From Pseudoalteromonas luteoviolacea NCIMB 1944 (lineage in GTDB: Bacteria; Pseudomonadota; Gammaproteobacteria; Enterobacterales; Alteromonadaceae): a stretch of DNA of 64,000 nucleotides. Where the stretch lies: contig NZ_AUXS01000042.1 in the NCBI RefSeq assembly GCF_001625565.1, forward strand, positions 124,001-188,000, read 5' to 3'. Positions 9,301-15,514 of the stretch are shown piece after piece (positions within the stretch are counted from its first letter, which is position 1; each line of letters starts with the position of its first letter). Both the position numbers and the translations under genes were made by a program. A model generated the notes under the pieces. That model searched no databases. It was not told where the DNA came from and was given only the letters and a program-made list of their open reading frames with translations.

Positions 9301-10009
9301 ATTGATATCTCCTTATTGAATTGCTTGTTAAATGTTGTGTAGTTTGGTTGATTCAGCAATTAAATGGAGTTGAGTAAATATCTGATTCAATTGACTTTAT
9401 ATTAACTATTTTATCGAGTGAGTGGTTTGTTGCACATATTGAGAAGTGGTAGCAAAAACAGGGTTTAAGTAGTTGTTTTTATGAGGGGGCTTTAGGCTTG
9501 TTCGGTCGCAAATATTCTCAATTTAAAATTTTATATCGTTAATTATTGAATAGAGCGCTTGTCTTGCGGTCTTGCTTGGTCTTAGGGTGGGGGGAGCTTG
9601 TTTTGTTGGCATCTTGGTCTAGGGTATTACTTATGCTGAAAGCTTCCGAAGAATAGAAATAATGGGTACGTAGCCGTTTGGTAACCTGGACTATATTGAG
9701 AGCTTTATCTATCTTACGCCTTGTTCTGATATGAACAATTTTTTAAGTGAGCAATTAGGAATTTCTTTATTCAGAATGTATTCAATTGAATGATAGTCAT
9801 TACCTTCGTATTAAGGGGGAGATTGTATTCTTAAGTTTAGGAAAAGAGTTAAGATGACTTCTTAAGTCACTGAACTCTAGAAAATTAAGCTCTTAATTAC
9901 GAGTAAAGAGAGAATGTATTAGAAAATAAGTACTTTGATATGTTTGTCAGCAGGAAATCTTCATATTTTTGCAAATCAACAGCCGTTATAAAAATGTATA
10001 TATTCATAC
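9301..10009. other. Long AT-rich intergenic stretch with no recognised gene
   Basis: About 710 bp lie between the exported-protein gene and the terminator of the microprotein operon. No frame with a ribosome site or family resemblance was found, and none of the double-glycine/LPxRAQ peptides recurs here. It must contain the promoter of the exported-protein pair at its left end. Confidence 0.5.
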
Positions 10010-10034
10010 AAAAAGCGCCATTAAAGGCGCTTTC
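10010..10034 (-). terminator. Terminator of the microprotein operon
   Basis: A perfect 8-bp stem (AAAGCGCC with GGCGCTTT) and a 6-nt loop are followed by T residues on the minus strand. It lies 29 nt after the last microprotein stop. Its position shows that the four small frames belong to a real transcription unit ending here. Confidence 0.85.
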
Positions 10035-10062
10035 TGCACTAAAGAATGAATAGGCTCAGCTA

Positions 10063-10203
10063 CTATCTAAAACAAGAATGTGGAGTAATCTTGGGCTTAG
10101 ATGCTGGTTGGTTCACCGACTGAGCACGTTGTGGCAAGTCAGGATCTCTAGAGTGCTGTCCACCTTGGATACGCGCTAAAAATTCAATATTTAGTTTGTT
10201 CAT
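10063..10203 (-). CDS. Microprotein 4 of 4: double-glycine-type peptide with LPQRAQ motif
   Basis: A 46-codon frame starts with ATG at 10203, with AAGGAATAG upstream as ribosome site. Residues 1-15 read MNKLNIEFLARIQGG: Leu4, Leu9 and Ile12 occupy positions -12, -7 and -4 before Gly14-Gly15, the canonical pattern of double-glycine export leaders. Residues 20-28 carry DPDLPQRAQ, shared with its three paralogues upstream. The predicted 31-residue core is Pro-, Ser- and Gln-rich and basic, ending in HSCFR with one Cys. It is the last gene before the terminator. The frame and family relation are seen directly; processing and export are inference. No modification enzyme or transporter is in the window. 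Confidence 0.78.
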   Translation of the reverse strand: MNKLNIEFLARIQGGQHSRDPDLPQRAQSVNQPASKPKITPHSCFR

Positions 10204-10383
10204 CGTTCTATTCCTTCGATTGCAGTTGTATCGTGTGGCTAAAGTAATGCGTAGAAAGTCCTACTAAATGTGGTTATTACATTACCTGAGCTTTTTTCAT
10301 AGTTTGTTTTAGTAAGTTCTATTTAAGACAAATAGCACTGAGAATCAGAGTCGAGAATGCTTAACCGGCTCTTTAACTGTCGA

Positions 10384-10533
10384 CTAAATGTCCAGCGTTA
10401 GAATTAAAGAGTCGTTTGTTGAAACATTAGGGTTTATTTTGTGCAGTATGGTCTGAGTTCTAGGTGGGAGCTTGGGGGCATTGGCACTGCCACAGACAAT
10501 ATGTTTTGTATGAATTTTACTAAGTACTTTCAT
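10384..10533 (-). CDS. Microprotein 3 of 4: divergent copy with degenerate leader
   Basis: A 49-codon frame begins with ATG at 10533, preceded by AAGGAAA. The first 15 residues, MKVLSKIHTKHIVCG, keep Leu4, Ile12 and Gly15 in register with the other copies. Position -7 is Thr and position -2 is Cys, so the leader is degenerate. The core motif is kept as KLPPRTQ at residues 21-27. The remaining tail is longer and more hydrophobic (ends in ILTLDI) than in the paralogues. It may be a diverging or decaying family member, or one with a separate role such as immunity or regulation. Its upstream spacer is about three quarters identical to that of microprotein 2, indicating tandem duplication. Confidence 0.65.
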   Translation of the reverse strand: MKVLSKIHTKHIVCGSANAPKLPPRTQTILHKINPNVSTNDSLILTLDI

Positions 10534-10588
10534 ATTTTAATTTCCTTATAAAATACTTTTTCATGTATATTTTCATCGGAGTAAGCGC
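10534..10588 (-). repeat. Spacer repeat copy B between microprotein genes
   Basis: About 55 bp upstream of microprotein 3 align with 10766-10820, with roughly three quarters of bases identical, including the run CCTTAtAAAATACTTTT and the ribosome site. The duplicated unit is therefore gene plus 5' spacer. Confidence 0.7.
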
Positions 10589-10618
10589 AAACATGCACCT
10601 ACTCATTGAAGTGAAGGT

Positions 10619-10765
10619 TTAATCTTCTAGTGACTTTTTATAAATTCCACTTTTCTCAATTCTTGGTAGTGCGACATGTTGAGCTCTTTGTGGTAAACTT
10701 GGTGAATCTGCACTTCCTGTCCCGCCTTGAACGAGCGTTAAAAGATCAAGTTTCAGCGATTTCAT
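10619..10765 (-). CDS. Microprotein 2 of 4: double-glycine-type peptide with LPQRAQ motif
   Basis: A 48-codon frame starts with ATG at 10765, with AAGGAATT as ribosome site. Its first 15 residues are MKSLKLDLLTLVQGG, with Leu4, Leu9 and Val12 at -12, -7 and -4 relative to the Gly14-Gly15 pair. The core begins TGSADSPSLPQRAQ and ends in a charged tail (KKSLED). It shares with microprotein 4 the block LPQRAQ and with microprotein 1 the SP-x-LP-x-RAQ spacing. It has no Cys or Trp, so a disulphide- or thioether-based bacteriocin structure is not available to it. It is separated from microprotein 1 by an 82-nt spacer that is repeated before microprotein 3. Confidence 0.78.
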   Translation of the reverse strand: MKSLKLDLLTLVQGGTGSADSPSLPQRAQHVALPRIEKSGIYKKSLED

Positions 10766-10820
10766 AATGTAATTCCTTACAAAATACTTTTGACATGTTT
10801 ATATTCATAAGAGCAAATAC
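10766..10820 (-). repeat. Spacer repeat copy A between microprotein genes
   Basis: This is the partner of the repeat at 10534-10588, upstream of microprotein 2. It contains the shared CCTTAcAAAATACTTTT run and two copies of the nonamer TATGAATAT on the minus strand close by. Confidence 0.7.
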
Positions 10821-10847
10821 AGTAGCAATGAACATATTCATAAAAAG

Positions 10848-10979
10848 TTACTTTGTTGATCTAATGACACTTTTAATATCGGGTTGCGAGGCTCCTTGTG
10901 CTCTCACAGGCAAGTCCGGGGAGTTTCCGTTTGCCCCTCCTTTTATCTTTAGTAATTGCCTGTAATTAAGTGTTTTCAT
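10848..10979 (-). CDS. Microprotein 1 of 4: double-glycine-type peptide with LPVRAQ motif
   Basis: A 43-codon frame begins with ATG at 10979, inside the last codons of the membrane-protein gene (14-bp overlap, different frame), with GGGAGC as ribosome site. The overlap implies translational coupling. The leader MKTLNYRQLLKIKGG has Leu4, Leu9 and Ile12 at -12, -7 and -4 before Gly14-Gly15. The core begins ANGNSPDLPVRAQ and ends in a basic tail (VIRSTK). The four paralogues align without gaps from Met1 to Gly15. The coupling and the shared motif make a chance frame very unlikely. Its function is unknown; a secreted signal or bacteriocin-like peptide is the leading inference. Confidence 0.8.
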   Translation of the reverse strand: MKTLNYRQLLKIKGGANGNSPDLPVRAQGASQPDIKSVIRSTK

Positions 10980-11493
10980 AATTTAGCTCCCTTGATTCTG
11001 CTTTATTCGCATAGGTTAAAAAACATCCGCACAAAATAATTTGAAGAAGCAAAACAATATTGTCTCTTAAGTAAAGCTTAATAAAGGCATTATCAATCCA
11101 GTAATATTTGTAAGACAGAACTTCAAGCCATGTAATAAGATTTACTGCAACTAAGATAATAACTACAAGTACAATCATGCATTCCTGTGCAGAAAGTGCC
11201 TGTTTTCTGTAGACACAACGATAAAACTCATTGCCAGTCATGTTGTATAGAAACAGTGCAAGATCCCTACGATAGATGATTGGTATAAGAAAGGCAATGG
11301 AGACCAACGCATCAAACAAATAGTAGTGAGTATTCCATTGGATAGTTAAATGCATAGTTAACAAATTAGTGACGACAATAGCTGAATAAGAAATCATGAA
11401 CCATCTTGCAGTCGCTACCTTCCAACTAAGAATTAACCCAATTGCGACGACTAACGGAAATACGTGATCAACGATAGAATAAATATCAAACAT
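10966..11493 (-). CDS. Multi-pass membrane protein of the microprotein operon
   Basis: The 175-aa product has about five hydrophobic helices (roughly residues 9-25, 31-50, 55-75, 104-125 and 143-163). A conserved-looking basic loop lies between the third and fourth (YRRDLALFLYNMTGNEFYRCVYRKQ). I do not recognise a family. It begins 6 nt after the Xre-type gene and its end overlaps microprotein 1 by 14 bp, so it is locked into one operon with both. In this context it could be an immunity protein, a peptide receptor or part of an export path; the sequence does not decide. It has no ATP-binding motif and no C39 peptidase motif, so it is not a peptidase-containing ABC transporter. Confidence 0.75.
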   Translation of the reverse strand: MFDIYSIVDHVFPLVVAIGLILSWKVATARWFMISYSAIVVTNLLTMHLTIQWNTHYYLFDALVSIAFLIPIIYRRDLALFLYNMTGNEFYRCVYRKQALSAQECMIVLVVIILVAVNLITWLEVLSYKYYWIDNAFIKLYLRDNIVLLLQIILCGCFLTYANKAESRELNYENT

Positions 11494-11499
11494 AATAAG

Positions 11500-11784
11500 C
11501 TACTCCTTTTCTTGCTCTTCTTGTTGTTTATCTGCAATTACCGATGTTTTAAAATCGAAGATACCGCTTAAGTCCTTACCAAAAATAAGAAATAACTCAA
11601 ATAGTTGAGTAAACGTCATATCCGTTTTTCCAGACTCATAATTACTGATGGTTGCTTGGTCAACTCCTAGCTTTCTACCTAGCTGCTCTTGAGTCCATTT
11701 CTTTTCCCTGCGCAGTTGCCGCATTGAACGCTGGACATACATGCGAAAGTTCTCTGTTTTGATCCTTCTTGTGCTGCCTACCAC
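11500..11784 (-). CDS. Xre/Cro-type helix-turn-helix regulator of the microprotein operon
   Basis: The open frame extends back to a TTG at 11859, but the GTG at 11784 is preferred because GAGG precedes it and the upstream part looks noncoding, giving 94 aa. The HTH is plain: MRQLRREKKWTQEQLGRKLG, then VDQATISNYESGKTD, the hallmark of the HTH_3 (Cro/C1) fold. A short Asp/Phe linker and a charged tail (DKQQEEQEKE) follow. As first gene of the unit it is probably an autoregulator that also controls the membrane protein and microproteins. The operator was not identified. The upstream 70 bp are extremely AT-rich. Confidence 0.85.
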   Translation of the reverse strand: MVGSTRRIKTENFRMYVQRSMRQLRREKKWTQEQLGRKLGVDQATISNYESGKTDMTFTQLFELFLIFGKDLSGIFDFKTSVIADKQQEEQEKE

Positions 11785-12310
11785 ACCCTTATACCTCTTC
11801 CTTAATAGATTGTCGTAAATTATCAACAGATGAAACTTTGCGCAACTAAAAATTAACAAAAACCCTTTAAAATTAGCATTTTATAAAAGTATTAATAAAA
11901 ATAAGGTGGATTAATCGAAGTCTCAATAGGGGAGTTGTTTACATGAATGTTGTTATATAAGGTACTGTTATGGAAGCGTAAGCTTACAGTTTTTATGTGC
12001 GCTTCTTTTGCCCTTTATCAATACAGCTTTACATTAGCGCCTTCTCTCATTTCTAAGTAGGCTGTTATTTATGTCCTTAGCGCGGTCACCAGATTGTTAA
12101 CACCACTTTAGTTCTTTCTACTTCATGTTTGCATTGAGCTATTTAAGCACCTTCACTAATAGAGGTGCTGCAAAGCACGACTGTTGTTTAAGTTTTTTTG
12201 CTATCGGTGTGTGGGTAACTGGTTACTTATATTCCTTATGCAAACGTTTTTTTAGCAAACAAAAGCCAGTGCGCTAGCCACTGGCAATCAATACTGAATA
12301 GTTTACAGCG
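11785..12310. other. Intergenic region upstream of the Xre operon
   Basis: About 525 bp without a supported gene. The left 150 bp are very AT-rich and must carry the promoter of the Xre-microprotein operon. The right end carries the terminator of the DUF2306-like gene. Confidence 0.5.
12261..12286 (-). terminator. Terminator of the DUF2306-like gene
   Basis: A 7-bp GC-rich stem (GCCAGTG with CACTGGC) and a short loop are followed by TTTTG on the minus strand, 25 nt after the gene stop. Confidence 0.7.
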
Positions 12311-12985
12311 CTAAAACTTATGCCAAAGTTTTTTGATTTTACCTTTAAACAACCAGTACACCATAAGGCCGAGTACGAGCTTTTCTGGCAAGCTTAACCA
12401 TACCGAATATTGTAGATTTTCAGGGAACAACTTGGCTTGCCCTTCGAAAAAAGCACTGCACGCGATATATAAAGTAAAGGCCATTCGCCAAATGTGTTGG
12501 CTCATGCGCTGTTTAAAGCTGTGAGCTTTCCCAAGTCCAAACAACAAGTCATAGCCAAAAGCAATTAAGGTGACTAACGCAAATTCATAGTACTTGATCG
12601 CTGGAATTTGGAAGTGGCCAAAATCATCGGTGATGCCATTCATGGCAAGGTAGCTTAAATAACTGGCATAAACAAAAACGGGCAAACCCAAAAATATCGG
12701 TAAGTACCTTGTAATTATTCGATATTTAATCTTTTTTTGAACGTATAACCAACTGGTTGCAACCAGATAAGCTGTCAACACCGCGGCAAACATAGAAATA
12801 TGTACAGCTCTTATATAGGCGTAATAAAACCCAGTCACAGCCATTAATATCATGGCTATCACGTATATTCGGCCAATGAAGATGTGGTTAAGCGACCCCT
12901 TTTTAGCAATAAAGGCTGAAAAACCCGCAATTAGTCCCGCACCACCAAACACCATGTGGCCAACCATTCCCACTGTTAAACTCAT
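12311..12985 (-). CDS. DUF2306-like integral membrane protein
   Basis: The start is placed at the ATG at 12985, which has a strong GAGAGGTAATA ribosome site; an in-frame TTG 24 nt upstream has none. The 224-aa protein has about seven membrane helices and the features HMVFGGAGLIAG and NHIFIGRIYVIAMI, typical of DUF2306-type proteins. The function of the family is unknown. It is divergent from the AraC-type regulator gene, with 176 bp between the starts, so the regulator may control it. Family naming is from general resemblance and is moderately sure. Confidence 0.7.
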   Translation of the reverse strand: MSLTVGMVGHMVFGGAGLIAGFSAFIAKKGSLNHIFIGRIYVIAMILMAVTGFYYAYIRAVHISMFAAVLTAYLVATSWLYVQKKIKYRIITRYLPIFLGLPVFVYASYLSYLAMNGITDDFGHFQIPAIKYYEFALVTLIAFGYDLLFGLGKAHSFKQRMSQHIWRMAFTLYIACSAFFEGQAKLFPENLQYSVWLSLPEKLVLGLMVYWLFKGKIKKLWHKF

Positions 12986-13161
12986 TATTACCTCTCTTTG
13001 TTTTAACAAGGATATCGCGTTAAATCTGCACTATTTGTTGTAACGATGCGTCCGAGAAAGCTAGGTAGGACTAAAAACTGCTTCAAAATGAATGATTAAA
13101 AGCGTGCGCTGCGGTAAATTAGGGGTAACTATAAAGCGCTCAGGAATACCATTTAGTACCG

Positions 13162-14352
13162 ATGGCAAGTCTAGATATTTGGAAAGTCATAATTTCGTCA
13201 ATGACCATTGCAATGTGTTTTTTATCAATGGCAATAGTGCTGACTAAGCAGTCTGGGCGAAGTGATCAAGAGCGATTCCTTGCGCTATTTTTGTTTATTT
13301 ATGGTTTGGTTAAGTTTGACCAACTTTACATGCACACTAACAGTTTTGAAATATGGCCGCATCTTGCGGGGATCATGTTCTCGCTCAAGCTATTTTTACC
13401 TTCTGTTATGTACTTTTATACTAGGTCGTTAACCGAACAAAAAGAGCAATGGTTTAAGCGCCAAGATACTTTTGCATTATGCGCTCCTTTTATCGCAGCG
13501 TTAGTTGCTACGCCTTATTATGTGTTGTCGGCAGAGCAAAAGGTGGCGCTCATGAACCCGTTAACGCGCGATCCTGTGTTGTATGAGCGTGCTGTATTAG
13601 GGTGTCAGATAGGTTTGGTTTTATTTGTTGTCACTGCTTTTACATACTTGGGCATGTCCTTTAAGTTGTTCAGAGCCCATACATCGCGACTGAGAATGTT
13701 GTTTTCACAAATTGAAGATAAACAAATTAGTTGGTTGCGATGGGTAATTATCGTAATCACACTGGCTTGGATATGGTACGCAATTTGTGAACTATGGCTG
13801 TTGACAGGTAAGCAACCGGGCAGTGTTTATTTAACCAATATGGTTATTGAAATGTTCTTTGTTGGTTTTATTGCACTTCGGGGCATCAATCAGCAACCGG
13901 TGTATCAAGAGTCTAATGCTGAGTTGGATTGGGTCGAAACAGCCTCAAATTCAGACAAAGAGTCTGTGTATTCAAAATCGAGTTTGACTGAAGAGGCGAG
14001 AGTAGAAATTGCCAAAAAGCTCCTTTATGTGATGGACGTTGAACAGCTCTATAAAGACAGTGAACTCTCGCTGCGGACTTTGTCTGACAAAATCCAAGTC
14101 TCTGAAGTGCGAATATCAGAAACTTTTAGCCAGCATATGAAGACAAGCTTCTTCGATTTTGTGAATCAACACCGAGTGCGCGAAGCATGTCGATTACTTC
14201 AACAAACGGATCACAAAATTGTCGCCGTTGCTTTTGACGCGGGTTTTAATTCACGTTCGACATTTGGTGCTGCATTTAAAAAGTATATAAAACAAAGCCC
14301 TAGCCAATATAGAAAGCAACACAGCGCAAACGCTGCATCAAGGGGAGGTTAA
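13162..14352 (+). CDS. Membrane-bound AraC family transcriptional regulator
   Basis: The 396-aa protein has an N-terminal half of about seven membrane helices (residues 9-240) and a C-terminal AraC DNA-binding domain (about 290-390). The first helix-turn-helix reads LSLRTLSDKIQVSEVRISET; the second includes VAVAFDAGFNSRSTFGAAFK and ends SPSQYRK, the classical AraC signature. Fusion of a 7-TM sensor to AraC is a known architecture in Alteromonadales and Vibrionales. It faces the DUF2306-like gene and lies upstream of an exported esterase, either of which may be its target. The signal it senses is unknown. Confidence 0.9.
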   Translation: MASLDIWKVIISSMTIAMCFLSMAIVLTKQSGRSDQERFLALFLFIYGLVKFDQLYMHTNSFEIWPHLAGIMFSLKLFLPSVMYFYTRSLTEQKEQWFKRQDTFALCAPFIAALVATPYYVLSAEQKVALMNPLTRDPVLYERAVLGCQIGLVLFVVTAFTYLGMSFKLFRAHTSRLRMLFSQIEDKQISWLRWVIIVITLAWIWYAICELWLLTGKQPGSVYLTNMVIEMFFVGFIALRGINQQPVYQESNAELDWVETASNSDKESVYSKSSLTEEARVEIAKKLLYVMDVEQLYKDSELSLRTLSDKIQVSEVRISETFSQHMKTSFFDFVNQHRVREACRLLQQTDHKIVAVAFDAGFNSRSTFGAAFKKYIKQSPSQYRKQHSANAASRGG

Positions 14353-14503
14353 AAGAGATGGGTAAGGTGCGTGGGCAATAACGTGTCCAGATAAGCTGGG
14401 TCGGTCGCCTACATAGTGTTTTGGTGAAAATATAGCGTTTCGCTGACCAATACTTTTTTTGGTCCAGATTTAACGACAATATTTAGGCCGAAATAGGATT
14501 AAT

Positions 14504-15361
14504 ATGTACAGATTCTTTATTTTATCTCTTTTATTTGTTTATCAGCACCTTGCATGGGCAAACTATGATTCAACAAGCCAGGTGTCTTCTTTTGCTATAC
14601 CCAACTCATCTGTTTATGAAATTAAATCAGAGAAGTTGAGTAGAACCTATTCAATATTTGTTGCTGTTCCCAAAGGTTACTCAAAAACAGCAAAGACCAA
14701 ATACCCCATGGTGATTGTGAACGATGGCCCTTATGCATTTCCGTTGGCGGCCAGTTCATTGAGTGTACCTATGAGTGCAGGTGTGCTCGAAAAAGTCATT
14801 TTAGTGGGAATTGGCTATTCAAAGGGAGACAATATGATGCATAGCCGCATTCGAGATTATACCCCTTCGACTGATGCTAATTGGCGCGCTTTTAAACCCG
14901 GTCAAGCCCAGCAATACCTAAGCTTTATTGAAAGTGAGTTACTGCCATTTATTGAAGCCAGATACTCAATTGACCAAAACAAACGTACCTTGGTAGGGCA
15001 TTCTGCTGGTGGCTTATTTGCAAGTTACGTATTACTCAATAAACCCGACTTGTTTGAGAGCTATGTGGTATTAAGCGGCGCTTTTTTCTGGGACAAACGA
15101 TTGTTGTTTAAACAAGAAAGGGAATACGCAAAAAATCACGATGACCTAGCAGCTCGGGTGTATTTTGCCGTAGGCACACATGAAACATCAAAAAGGTATC
15201 CTTTCCAATGGCTGGAAGATCAAACTGAATTTGTAAAACAGCTGTCAGCTCGGCGCTATGCAAACTTAAACATTAAACAGGATGTGATCGAAGAAGGGCT
15301 GCATGAAACAACCTTCCCAATTGGATTTATGCGCGCAATGCAATGGCTTTATGCGAGGTGA
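14504..15361 (+). CDS. Exported esterase of the EstD/PF00756 alpha/beta-hydrolase family
   Basis: The 285-aa product has a Sec signal peptide (cleavage after about AWA, residue 19). The nucleophile elbow GHSAGG at about residue 166 and a C-terminal catalytic His in LHETTFP fit the putative esterase family PF00756, which contains siderophore esterases such as IroE/Fes and S-formylglutathione hydrolases. The export signal suggests action on an extracytoplasmic ester. It lies 151 bp after the AraC-type gene in the same direction. No siderophore gene is close, so substrate is open. Confidence 0.88.
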   Translation: MYRFFILSLLFVYQHLAWANYDSTSQVSSFAIPNSSVYEIKSEKLSRTYSIFVAVPKGYSKTAKTKYPMVIVNDGPYAFPLAASSLSVPMSAGVLEKVILVGIGYSKGDNMMHSRIRDYTPSTDANWRAFKPGQAQQYLSFIESELLPFIEARYSIDQNKRTLVGHSAGGLFASYVLLNKPDLFESYVVLSGAFFWDKRLLFKQEREYAKNHDDLAARVYFAVGTHETSKRYPFQWLEDQTEFVKQLSARRYANLNIKQDVIEEGLHETTFPIGFMRAMQWLYAR

Positions 15362-15432
15362 TATAGCGCCTACTTAAACTGTTGACCTCACATTAGGATT
15401 GACCAACCCTAGTGTATCCGCCCCTGTAATCG

Positions 15433-15479
15433 TATTTGTAAACAAACACAAAAAAGCCCAGCTATGCTGGGCTCTTGTC
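15433..15479 (+). repeat. Left direct repeat flanking the defence island
   Basis: A 47-bp sequence that recurs at 25457-25502 in the same orientation. The 36 bp at 15444-15479 are identical to 25467-25502, and one base (C) is extra in the upstream part. It includes a complete terminator hairpin. The distance between copies is 10,023 bp. Confidence 0.92.
15454..15475 (-). terminator. Terminator at the end of the AIPR operon, inside the direct repeat
   Basis: An 8-bp stem (AGCCCAGC with GCTGGGCT) and a 3-nt loop are followed by six T on the minus strand, about 40 nt after the AIPR stop codon. The same hairpin serves yicC at 25477-25498. Confidence 0.9.
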
Positions 15480-15514
15480 AAGACTAAAACTGAACTGCCA
15501 CTCGTGCTAACATT

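Noticed and set aside
10063..10979. LPxR[A/T]Q as a sortase sorting signal
   Set aside because: It is near the N-terminal third, not followed by a hydrophobic helix and basic tail, and has no Thr-Gly; sortase substrates have LPxTG-type motifs at the C-terminus.
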